Shown here piece after piece: positions 1 to 6,075 of a stretch of 19,041 bases of DNA (positions are counted from its first letter, which is position 1; each line of letters starts with the position of its first letter). Under the pieces are notes generated by a model. It worked only from the letters and a program-made list of their open reading frames with translations. It was not told the DNA's origin and ran no database searches. The stretch covers positions 1 through 19,041 of the forward strand of contig CAKSWQ010000041.1 in assembly GCA_934512105.1 (NCBI GenBank), read 5' to 3'. The translations under genes were made by a program, and so were the position numbers. The stretch comes from an uncultured Faecalibacterium sp. (GTDB lineage: Bacteria > Bacillota > Clostridia > Oscillospirales > Ruminococcaceae).

Positions 1-201
1 CGGCAGATGGCAGACGAGATGAACCAGTATTTTGCCCGCGGCTACACCCCAAAGGTAAAGCCCGGCAAGCACTGCAACGCCTGCTCCCTGAAAGAGCTCT
101 GCCTACCGGTGCTCTGCCAGAAGGCAGACGCCAAGGACTATCTGCGGCGTTATCTGGACGAGACTGCGGCCACGGAGGTGACACCATGCGGCAATTCCTG
201 A
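1..201 (+). CDS. cas4: Cas4 exonuclease, C-terminal fragment (5' end outside window)
   Basis: The open frame runs in from base 1 and ends at the TGA at 199-201, so only about the last 66 residues are present. They carry the Cys cluster seen near the C-terminus of Cas4 proteins: C-x2-C-x5-C-x4-C in the stretch HCNACSLKELCLPVLC, which together with an upstream Cys outside the window would hold the Fe-S cluster. Cas4 is a RecB-family nuclease that works with Cas1-Cas2 to trim prespacers and select those with a correct PAM. The reading frame overlaps the start of cas1 by 16 bases, so the two are probably translationally coupled. An ATG at base 7 is in frame, but it is internal and not the start. 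The identification rests on the Cys pattern plus the cas1-cas2 context and is firm. Confidence 0.9.
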   Translation, partial: RQMADEMNQYFARGYTPKVKPGKHCNACSLKELCLPVLCQKADAKDYLRRYLDETAATEVTPCGNS

Positions 202-1217
202 ACACCCTGTTTGTTCTCAGCGAGGACGCTTACCTCACGCTGGACGGCGAAAACGTTGTGGTCAGCCGTGGGAAATCCGAGGTCGGACGGGTGCCGCTGC
301 ACACGCTGGAAAGCATCCTCTGCTTCAGTTACGCCGGTGCCAGCCCTGCTCTGATGGGCAAATGCGGGCGCATGGGCATCGACCTGAGCTTTTATAGCCC
401 GCGCGGACGCTTTTTAGCGCGCACTGTGGGCGAGGAGCGCGGCAACGTATTGCTGCGGCAGACCCAGTACGCCGTTGCCGCCAGTGAAGCGCTCAGTTGC
501 AGCTACGCCCGCAGCTTTATTCTGGGCAAGGTGTACAATGCCCGCTGGGTGCTGGAGCGTGCCACCCGGGATCATCCGCAGCGGGTGCCCGTGGACGAAT
601 TGAAACAGACCAGCGCCCAGCTGGCTGCTGCCCTGCCACTGGTAGAAAGCTGCGAGGATCTGGAACAGCTGCGCGGGCTGGAGGGCGAAGCCGCACAGCG
701 GTATTTTGACCGCTTCAACGCGCTGATCTTACAGCAGAACGATGCTTTTGTGTTTACCTGCCGCAGCCGCAGACCACCGCTGGACAATGTAAACGCACTG
801 CTGTCCTTTGCCTATTCCCTGCTGGCCAACGATTGTGCCGCCGCGCTGGAGGGAGCCGGGCTGGATCCCTATGTAGGCTTTTTACACCGGGCACGCCCCG
901 GGCGGCGCAGCCTTGCGCTGGACCTGATGGAAGAACTGCGCGCCGTTTTGGCAGACCGGTTCGTGCTGTCCTGCATCAACCAGAAAGTGTTGAATGCTAA
1001 GCACTTTGAAAAGCAGGAAAACGGTGCCGTTCTGCTGACCGAGGAGGGGCGCCGCGCATTCCTGAACGCATGGCAGCAGAAAAAGCGCGAGGTCATCACC
1101 CACCCGTTTTTGAAGGAAAAGCTCTGCTGGGGGCTTGTGCCCTATGTACAGGCGTTGCTGCTGGCGCGCACTCTGCGGGGCGATTTAGAGGTCTACCCTC
1201 CGTTTTTCTGGAAATGA
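186..1217 (+). CDS. cas1: Cas1 integrase, type I-C
   Basis: Cas1 is the metal-dependent integrase that, with Cas2, inserts new spacers at the leader end of the array. The 343-residue protein has the usual family length and layout: an N-terminal beta domain (about 1-85, with LHTLESILCFSYAG) and a helical catalytic domain. The expected metal ligands are visible as E166 (in RGLEGEAA), H234 (in GFLHRARPGR) and the acidic pair E249/E250 (in LDLMEE). The motif RRPPLDNVNALLSFAYSLL (about 195-213) is typical of Cas1, so the enzyme looks intact and active. The start ATG at 186 lies inside cas4. cas2 begins 9 bases after the stop, giving a cas4-cas1-cas2 order that fits subtype I-C, as does the repeat sequence downstream. 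Confidence 0.97.
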   Translation: MRQFLNTLFVLSEDAYLTLDGENVVVSRGKSEVGRVPLHTLESILCFSYAGASPALMGKCGRMGIDLSFYSPRGRFLARTVGEERGNVLLRQTQYAVAASEALSCSYARSFILGKVYNARWVLERATRDHPQRVPVDELKQTSAQLAAALPLVESCEDLEQLRGLEGEAAQRYFDRFNALILQQNDAFVFTCRSRRPPLDNVNALLSFAYSLLANDCAAALEGAGLDPYVGFLHRARPGRRSLALDLMEELRAVLADRFVLSCINQKVLNAKHFEKQENGAVLLTEEGRRAFLNAWQQKKREVITHPFLKEKLCWGLVPYVQALLLARTLRGDLEVYPPFFWK

Positions 1218-1226
1218 GGTGCAACC

Positions 1227-1517
1227 ATGCTGGTACTGATCACCTACGATGTAAACACCGAGACCTCTGCCGGACGCAAGCGGCTGCGCAAGGTTGCCAA
1301 GAAGTGCGTAGATCATGGGCAGCGGGTGCAGAACTCCGTGTTCGAATGCCTGCTGAACGCTTCGCAGTACGCAGTGCTCAAGGCAGAGCTGACCTCCCTG
1401 ATCGACCCTGCGTTAGACAGTCTGCGATTCTATCAACTGGGCAACAACTACCAGACCAAGGTCGAGCACGTCGGGCTGCACCCAGAGTTTGCACAGGATA
1501 GCGTACTGATCTTTTGA
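1227..1517 (+). CDS. cas2: Cas2 adaptation protein, type I-C
   Basis: Cas2 forms the central dimer of the Cas1-Cas2 spacer-integration complex. The 96-residue product starts MLVLITYDVNT, with the conserved Asp at position 8 at the end of the first beta strand. It keeps the QNSVFEC strand (about 35-41) and the short C-terminal tail that docks to Cas1. Length and ends match family members, with no frameshift. The start ATG at 1227 follows cas1 by 9 bases, with GAGGTGC a few bases upstream acting as ribosome binding site. It is the last cas gene. The next recognisable element is the leader promoter at 1634, so cas transcription and array transcription are probably separate. Confidence 0.97.
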   Translation: MLVLITYDVNTETSAGRKRLRKVAKKCVDHGQRVQNSVFECLLNASQYAVLKAELTSLIDPALDSLRFYQLGNNYQTKVEHVGLHPEFAQDSVLIF

Positions 1518-1697
1518 TGCGCAGCCAGTGCGAATGGGCAGCACACATGGTATTCCGGGACGCTTCGCACCGGAATACCAGTCGTTTATGCAAGAAACGG
1601 CGCGATGCTGCGGTTCGTGTGGCAGATGCCTCTTTGCAATTTGTGCACAGAGGTGTATAATAAGACAAAAGCAGAGGGTGTTCTCTCTGTTTTTGCT
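1518..1697 (+). promoter_or_regulatory. CRISPR leader with array promoter
   Basis: This 180-bp non-coding stretch lies between the cas2 stop and the first repeat. It holds a good sigma-70-type promoter reading into the array: TTGCAA at 1634-1639 and a perfect TATAAT at 1656-1661, with a 16-bp spacer. Transcription would start near 1668, about 30 bases before the first repeat. The upstream half contains an 11-bp perfect inverted repeat (listed separately). The leader side is therefore the cas2-proximal end, new spacers should enter at 1731, and crRNAs are read on the plus strand. Confidence 0.8.
1548..1580. repeat. Perfect 11-bp inverted repeat in the CRISPR leader
   Basis: TGGTATTCCGG (1548-1558) is exactly complementary to CCGGAATACCA (1570-1580), around an 11-base centre. 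As RNA it would be a strong hairpin 30 bases after the cas2 stop. It is not followed by a T-run (the next bases are GTCGTTTATG), so it is a poor intrinsic terminator. It could be a transcript 3'-end structure for the cas mRNA, or a DNA site for a leader-binding protein. Its role is not known. Confidence 0.75.
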
Positions 1698-3886
1698 GTC
1701 GCCCTCCTCGCGGAGGGCGTGGATAGAAATACTCCGTATCGAAGATGAGAAAACGGGAGAAAAAAGGTCGCCCTCCTCGCGGAGGGCGTGGATAGAAATA
1801 ACGCAACTTCAAGCCCACTTGCGCTGGTTGACAGTCGCCCTCCTCGCGGAGGGCGTGGATAGAAATGCCCGGGACACTACCGCCCGCACTTGTGCGCCCA
1901 GGTCGCCCTCCTCGCGGAGGGCGTGGATAGAAATACAGCTATCATCAGATGCACATGGGGGTGATAAGGTCGCCCTCCTCGCGGAGGGCGTGGATAGAAA
2001 TCAATCTCCAGTCCGAATCCATTGAAGCCTCCTACGTCGCCCTCCTCGCGGAGGGCGTGGATAGAAATTATTTCCCCTCCCGCCCGAACCTGTACATGGG
2101 CAAGGTCGCCCTCCTCGCGGAGGGCGTGGATAGAAATTGTCTGGTTCGTCATCAGCGAAATGCGCGAACGCGTCGCCCTCCTCGCGGAGGGCGTGGATAG
2201 AAATACCAATATGTTGGGCAGCGCACAGGCCGCGCAGGGTCGCCCTCCTCGCGGAGGGCGTGGATAGAAATACCTTGCGCAGAAATGCAGTCTCAAAAGG
2301 CAGCAAGTCGCCCTCCTCGCGGAGGGCGTGGATAGAAATATATGAACGGGATTCTTAGACTTAGTTTCGAGGTGTCGCCCTCCTCGCGGAGGGCGTGGAT
2401 AGAAATAATCCAGATCAACCGGAATCACCTCAGTTCTCGAGTCGCCCTCCTCGCGGAGGGCGTGGATAGAAATTTCGTCGTTTTCATGATTCGTTTTTCT
2501 CCTTTGGCGTCGCCCTCCTCGCGGAGGGCGTGGATAGAAATATCCTCTGTGTAGATGTGGTACACCCGGCCTTGGTGTCGCCCTCCTCGCGGAGGGCGTG
2601 GATAGAAATTTGGTCTGCATCGTTGATGCAGAAAACCCCTGCGTCGCCCTCCTCGCGGAGGGCGTGGATAGAAATTTGGTCTGCATCGTTGATGCAGAAA
2701 ACCCCTGCGTCGCCCTCCTCGCGGAGGGCGTGGATAGAAATGTATTGTGGGTGACCTCGGTCGCCCGCAGCCAGCCGTCGCCCTCCTCGCGGAGGGCGTG
2801 GATAGAAATAATTAGAAAAAGAAGTTGAGTCTGATAAGTATGAGTCGCCCTCCTCGCGGAGGGCGTGGATAGAAATAACGTATCCTCGGATCGTACCCGA
2901 GCGTTGGCGGTCGCCCTCCTCGCGGAGGGCGTGGATAGAAATCTATCGGTGGGGTGTGGGTCGTCGGTGACCGGCCACGTCGCCCTCCTCGCGGAGGGCG
3001 TGGATAGAAATGTGTATCCGGTCGATTGCTGCGCCTAGATCTACAGTCGCCCTCCTCGCGGAGGGCGTGGATAGAAATTCATCGCGGCAGACGTGCTTCA
3101 TCCAGAACTCCCAGTCGCCCTCCTCGCGGAGGGCGTGGATAGAAATGTGCTTCTTCCACGGCCTTGGTTTGCCGTTGGCTGTCGCCCTCCTCGCGGAGGG
3201 CGTGGATAGAAATTACTCTTGCCGGATGTTCTCCGGTGTGGCCGTCCGTCGCCCTCCTCGCGGAGGGCGTGGATAGAAATAGCCGTCCGGGAAGGACTGA
3301 CAACCCGCCTGTATGGTCGCCCTCCTCGCGGAGGGCGTGGATAGAAATATCACTTCACCCTGCTGCCCGATTATGATACCACGTCGCCCTCCTCGCGGAG
3401 GGCGTGGATAGAAATCTATTTGACCGGGCACTAGAAAACCGGCGTATGAGTCGCCCTCCTCGCGGAGGGCGTGGATAGAAATCTTTATATGGGATAACGC
3501 CGCCTGCATGAACGACGTCGCCCTCCTCGCGGAGGGCGTGGATAGAAATATGCGTGGCAGCGGCCAGAGCATCCCACTCGGCGTCGCCCTCCTCGCGGAG
3601 GGCGTGGATAGAAATATACAGCGGGGCGGGCGCGGATACAGGCGCGGCGGGTCGCCCTCCTCGCGGAGGGCGTGGATAGAAATACTACTCTCGCCCGCAG
3701 GGTGAGGGTGGCAGCGTCGTCGCCCTCCTCGCGGAGGGCGTGGATAGAAATGGTAACTCGGGCGGCTGCTTGACAACTGCGAGTAGTCGCCCTCCTCGCG
3801 GAGGGCGTGGATAGAAATCCAGTCCTGTCGTACAAGCTGCCGCTGCACATGAGGTCGCCCTCCTCGCGGAGGGCGTGGATAGAAAT
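1698..3886 (+). CRISPR. Type I-C CRISPR array, 33 repeats and 32 spacers
   Basis: There are 33 copies of a 33-bp repeat, starting at 1698, 1767, 1834, 1902, 1969, 2036, 2105, 2172, 2239, 2307, 2374, 2441, 2509, 2577, 2643, 2709, 2777, 2844, 2910, 2979, 3046, 3114, 3181, 3248, 3316, 3383, 3450, 3517, 3583, 3651, 3719, 3786 and 3854. By eye every copy is identical, including the last. Each repeat has an 8-bp stem (CGCCCTCC with GGAGGGCG) closed by a TCGC loop, and ends GTGGATAGAAAT. That matches the type I-C pattern in which Cas5 cuts 3' of the stem and leaves an 11-nt crRNA handle. Spacers are 33-36 bp (4 of 33, 15 of 34, 10 of 35, 3 of 36). Spacers 14 and 15 are identical. I saw no spacer matching another part of this window. 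The many peptide-repeat ORFs in all frames here are artefacts of the repeat. Confidence 0.99.
2610..2708 (+). repeat. Tandemly duplicated spacer-repeat unit with hairpin-forming spacer
   Basis: Spacer 14 (2610-2642) and spacer 15 (2676-2708) are the same 33 bases, with repeat 15 between them. Each contains the perfect inverted repeat TCTGCATC-GTT-GATGCAGA (2614-2632 and 2680-2698). The duplication most likely arose by repeat-repeat slippage or unequal recombination rather than by two acquisitions. Confidence 0.97.
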
Positions 3887-3889
3887 GTT

Positions 3890-4078
3890 GTGCCGAGCGG
3901 CATTACGCTTGAACAATGGGAAGCTGTATGCGAAGCAGTGCAGGAAGAACGAAACTCTATTATGACGGCCAGAAGATATGACTTCGGCAGCTACGAAGAA
4001 AATATCCAGCACGTCATAATTGACGAAACGTGCCGCAGGCTGGGTGTGAAGTGCTACCGCAGGGAGGCCAGAAAATGA
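3890..4078 (+). CDS. Small ORF of unknown function abutting the last CRISPR repeat, probably 5'-truncated
   Basis: I do not recognise this protein. An open frame begins directly after the last repeat (3887) and runs to the TGA at 4076-4078. It reads VPSGITLEQWEAV and then an acidic, soluble-looking stretch ending CRRLGVKCYRREARK, with no membrane segment or known motif. The frame continues leftwards into the repeat, but that part is repeat sequence. In-frame starts are GTG 3875 (inside the repeat), GTG 3890 and ATG 3962. None has a well-placed ribosome binding site: the GGAGGG inside the repeat is 1 base from GTG 3875 and 16 bases from GTG 3890. The likeliest reading is a gene whose 5' end was lost when the array edge formed. 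The next gene overlaps it by ATGA, which supports a real gene pair. The two could be phage- or element-derived; that is inference only. Confidence 0.45.
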   Translation: MPSGITLEQWEAVCEAVQEERNSIMTARRYDFGSYEENIQHVIIDETCRRLGVKCYRREARK

Positions 4079-4272
4079 GTTATACAGTTGAGCAGATAAA
4101 CGAGCTGACCAAAGAAAGCGTTCGCCGCGAGAGGACTCTTGTTTCTGAGTACAAAAGGACACACTCTGTTCCAAGCCGCGCCACGATTTCCACGCCGGAG
4201 ATTGATGCAGAACGCGCAGAGCAGAAGCGCTTGTATGGTGAATATCTCAAAGCTCTGGCCCAAAACCAATAA
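4075..4272 (+). CDS. Small hypothetical protein, 65 aa, coupled to the preceding ORF
   Basis: I do not recognise a family. The 65-residue product is highly charged and probably mostly helical (MSYTVEQINELTKESVRRERTL... ending YLKALAQNQ), with no Cys, signal or membrane segment. The start ATG at 4075 overlaps the TGA of the upstream ORF (ATGA). It is preceded by GGGAGG with a 7-base gap, a strong ribosome binding site that also argues against the in-frame ATG at 4030. The sequence is less GC-rich than the core genes nearby. The position between the array and a tRNA gene fits a remnant of a mobile element. It may be transcribed from the CRISPR promoter, because no terminator lies between the array and this gene. 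Confidence 0.6.
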   Translation: MSYTVEQINELTKESVRRERTLVSEYKRTHSVPSRATISTPEIDAERAEQKRLYGEYLKALAQNQ

Positions 4273-4278
4273 CCGTTG

Positions 4279-4311
4279 ACCACGATGCAAACCGCACCGT
4301 GGTTTTCTTTT
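4279..4311 (+). terminator. Possible terminator after the small ORF pair
   Basis: ACCACG (4279-4284) pairs with CGTGGT (4298-4303) around a 13-base loop and is followed by TTTCTTTT. The stem is short, so this is a weak intrinsic terminator. It is the first candidate stop for transcripts coming from the array. A second, similarly weak stem, AGCATG (4322-4327) with CATGCT (4342-4347) then TTTATT, follows. The remaining bases to 4450 show no gene that I can support. Confidence 0.5.
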
Positions 4312-4450
4312 GCCCATTTTGAGCATGATGCAGAAATACACCATGCTTTTATTGCGCCGCCTTTTGCGCCACTAAATAAAGCAATTTCCAGATAAACAGG
4401 GGTAATTAAGGCACGAGCGCCCACTTTCCCGTCCCCTGCCACACAAACAA

Positions 4451-4494
4451 AAGCCCCCGAAAATCGGCTTCACAAGCCAACTTTCGGGGGTTTC
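4451..4494. terminator. Bidirectional terminator between the small ORFs and tRNA-Thr
   Basis: CCCCCGAAA (4454-4462) pairs with TTTCGGGGG (4482-4490), with an inner stem GGCTT (4466-4470)/AAGCC (4474-4478). On the minus strand the stem is followed by a T-rich tail (CTTTTGTTT), ending the tRNA transcript. On the plus strand it is followed by TTTCTCTTT, stopping anything arriving from the array side. Confidence 0.85.
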
Positions 4495-4498
4495 TCTT

Positions 4499-4574
4499 TG
4501 GAGCTACTGACCTGATTCGAACAGGCGACCTGCTCATTACGAGTGAGCTGCTCTACCAGCTGAGCCACAGTAGC
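4499..4574 (-). tRNA. tRNA-Thr (anticodon CGT)
   Basis: The minus strand folds into a complete 76-nt cloverleaf. The acceptor stem GCTACTG pairs perfectly with CAGTAGC, the D stem is GCTC/GAGC, and the anticodon stem GCTCA/TGAGC encloses the loop CTCGTAA. The anticodon CGT reads the Thr codon ACG. The T arm is GCCTG-TTCGAAT-CAGGT. The discriminator base is T and the CCA end is encoded. A perfect-spacing promoter lies upstream (4603-4631) and a strong terminator downstream (4451-4494), so it is a single-gene unit. Its 3' end faces the small ORFs and the CRISPR array. Confidence 0.97.
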
Positions 4575-4602
4575 ACATTGCACATCTGCTGCAACAGGCA
4601 AT

Positions 4603-4631
4603 ATTTTACCATATTTCTGCGGTGCTGTCAA
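4603..4631 (-). promoter_or_regulatory. Promoter of tRNA-Thr
   Basis: On the minus strand there is TTGACA (complement of 4626-4631), a 17-bp spacer and TAAAAT (complement of 4603-4608). The consensus -35 and ideal spacing suit a strongly expressed tRNA. The start point would be about 20 bases before the mature tRNA. Confidence 0.85.
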
Positions 4632-4685
4632 GGCCGGATTTCCTGTAAGCAGGGCAGCTTTTGCAGGGCGTTTCACAAAAAGTTG

Positions 4686-4713
4686 TTGCATTTTAGCCCG
4701 GCGGCCTTATAAT
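4686..4713 (+). promoter_or_regulatory. Promoter of the dnaD-dnaC operon
   Basis: TTGCAT (4686-4691), a 16-bp spacer and a perfect TATAAT (4708-4713) precede the plus-strand operon. It is divergent from the tRNA-Thr promoter. Confidence 0.7.
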
Positions 4714-4725
4714 AGAATTGATTGC

Positions 4726-4746
4726 GCAAAAGGCCGCGCCTTTTGC
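4726..4746 (+). promoter_or_regulatory. 9-bp stem-loop in the 5' UTR of the dnaD operon
   Basis: GCAAAAGGC (4726-4734) and GCCTTTTGC (4738-4746) form a perfect stem with a 3-base loop, only 1 base before the GGAAAGGA ribosome binding region. It begins a few bases after the expected transcription start, so it sits at the 5' end of the mRNA. It may stabilise the mRNA or tune ribosome access. No T-run follows, so it is not a terminator. Confidence 0.7.
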
Positions 4747-4766
4747 CGGAAAGGACGAGCTGCACC

Positions 4767-5135
4767 ATGATCTTTGTTCCCCTGCTGCACTACTTTTTGT
4801 GCAAGAATGATTACAGCGGCAACGAGGCCGGGCTGCGCTACCGGCTTACCCCGGGCAAGCGCACCGTGCCGGACCCGGACGGCGGCGCGGATGCCACCAA
4901 GGAGGAAAAGATCCTCACTGTGGACTACTGGCCCGCGCCTTGGACGATCGACAAAACTGATCCCGCCCTGCGCCGCCGGGAGGTATTTCCGCTTACGGAC
5001 GAAGGGCGCGCCGCCGCCGCGCAGTATCTGAAAGACGCCTACGATGCCGAGCCGGAGCGCTGGAACAACTGCCCGGACATGATGGACTGCGATCCCTGGG
5101 AGCCGCCTGCCGAGCCGGATACTGCCAACGAATAA
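4767..5135 (+). CDS. Hypothetical protein, first gene of the dnaD-dnaC operon
   Basis: This 122-residue soluble protein is of a family I do not recognise. It starts MIFVPLLHYFLCKNDYSGNEAGLRYRL, has a basic then acidic middle (TPGKRTVPDPDGG, EEKILTVDYWPAPW), and ends with a Pro- and acid-rich tail. The first 12 residues are hydrophobic but too short for a membrane span. I chose ATG 4767 because AAGGA lies 11 bases upstream; an in-frame ATG at 4722 would put the UTR hairpin inside the gene and lacks a ribosome site. The stop is 16 bases before dnaD, so the two are surely cotranscribed. Placement with two helicase-loading proteins hints at a role near replication, but nothing in the sequence itself shows this. 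Confidence 0.75.
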   Translation: MIFVPLLHYFLCKNDYSGNEAGLRYRLTPGKRTVPDPDGGADATKEEKILTVDYWPAPWTIDKTDPALRRREVFPLTDEGRAAAAQYLKDAYDAEPERWNNCPDMMDCDPWEPPAEPDTANE

Positions 5136-5151
5136 ACCGAACGAGGAAACC

Positions 5152-6066
5152 ATGATCTACCGTTTGAAAGAACTGAAGGGCGATACCATCGCCGTGCCGC
5201 AGCTGGTGTTCTCCAAGCTGGGCATTGCCGAAGAATACAATGTGCGGGTGGCGCTGTATGTGCTGGCTACCGGCGTGACCGACCCGGACAAGCTCTGCGC
5301 CGACCTCAAGCTGCGCAGCCGCATCAGCGCCGAGAGTGCGCTGGCTTTTTGGGCGGGCGCGGGGCTTTTGGAGCGCTACGAGGAAAACGCCGCGCCGGGC
5401 GCAGAGCCCAGCGCTCCCGCCCCCATGCGCTGGGCGGAGATCGCCGCCGCAAGCCGCACCGACCCCATGATCTCCAGCCTGATCGACTGCGGGCAGACCA
5501 GCTTTGCCCGTCCGCTGACCCACACCGAGATGGAAAAACTGGTGAACCTGTATGTGCAGGAGGGCTTTGCGCCCGAAGCTGTGATGCTGTGCGTAGCCTA
5601 TGTGGCCAGCCGGGGCAAGCGCACCATGGCTGCCGTGACCCACGAACTGAAGGTCTGGCGTGCCGAGGGCGTGGAGACCGGCGAGCAGGCCGACGCCCAC
5701 TTAAAGCTGCTGGCACTGCGCCAGAGCCGTGAGGAATACGTCAGCAGCCTGTTGCAGATTACCCCCGAGGAACTGACGCTGGGCGGGCGCAAAGCCATTG
5801 CACGCTGGTACGAGGTGTACGGCTACGATGACGCCATGGTGCAGGAGGCCGCCGTACAGGCCGGCCCCAAGCGGGATCTGTGGTACTGGAACAGCATCCT
5901 TAAAACATGGAACGCCAAGGGTCTGCGCAGCATCCACGATGTGCGCGGGCCGGTGGCCGCAGCCGGTGCAAGCCGGAATATCCGGGTAGACCGCGCTGCG
6001 CCCAGCGGAAACGATATCCTGAAAAACGCCACCCGCCGCCGTTCCCTGATCAAGAAACCGGAGTAA
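5152..6066 (+). CDS. dnaD: DnaD-like replication initiation / primosome protein
   Basis: DnaD-type proteins remodel DNA at origins and help load the replicative helicase in Firmicutes. The 304-residue product has an N-terminal region resembling a winged helix (about 1-80), a Pro/Ala linker, and two DnaB_2/DnaD C-terminal-type domains (about 118-185 and 205-262). The second domain contains the hallmark Y-x3-I-x3-W pattern, seen as YWNSILKTW at 245-253. A basic tail (RRRSLIKKPE) follows. The ATG at 5152 has GAGG 5 bases upstream. The next gene, a DnaC-like loader, begins 9 bases after the stop, the common dnaD-dnaC pairing. Paralogues also occur in phages, but the codon use and neighbours here look chromosomal. 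Confidence 0.88.
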   Translation: MIYRLKELKGDTIAVPQLVFSKLGIAEEYNVRVALYVLATGVTDPDKLCADLKLRSRISAESALAFWAGAGLLERYEENAAPGAEPSAPAPMRWAEIAAASRTDPMISSLIDCGQTSFARPLTHTEMEKLVNLYVQEGFAPEAVMLCVAYVASRGKRTMAAVTHELKVWRAEGVETGEQADAHLKLLALRQSREEYVSSLLQITPEELTLGGRKAIARWYEVYGYDDAMVQEAAVQAGPKRDLWYWNSILKTWNAKGLRSIHDVRGPVAAAGASRNIRVDRAAPSGNDILKNATRRRSLIKKPE

Positions 6067-6075
6067 GGAGCCTTT

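Noticed and set aside
1548..1580. Leader palindrome as an intrinsic terminator of the cas operon
   Set aside because: No T-run follows on either strand close to the stem, so simple intrinsic termination is unlikely.
2759..2768. GTCGCCC-like partial repeat inside spacer 16
   Set aside because: Only the first seven bases match the repeat; the spacing of the flanking repeats is normal, so it is chance similarity.
2762..3702. Shared 10-mer TCGCCCGCAG in spacers 16 and 30
   Set aside because: Too short to claim a common target; the flanking bases differ.
1528..3903. Many ORFs on both strands across the array with recurring peptides such as SPSSRRAWIEI, ALLAEGVDRN, ISIHALREEGD and FYPRPPRGGR
   Set aside because: They are translations of the CRISPR repeat, which lacks stops in these frames, so most spacers extend them. 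They have no ribosome sites or family support.
4470..4691. Minus-strand 73-residue ORF
   Set aside because: It runs through the tRNA-Thr gene and its promoter and terminator; the RNA features explain the sequence.
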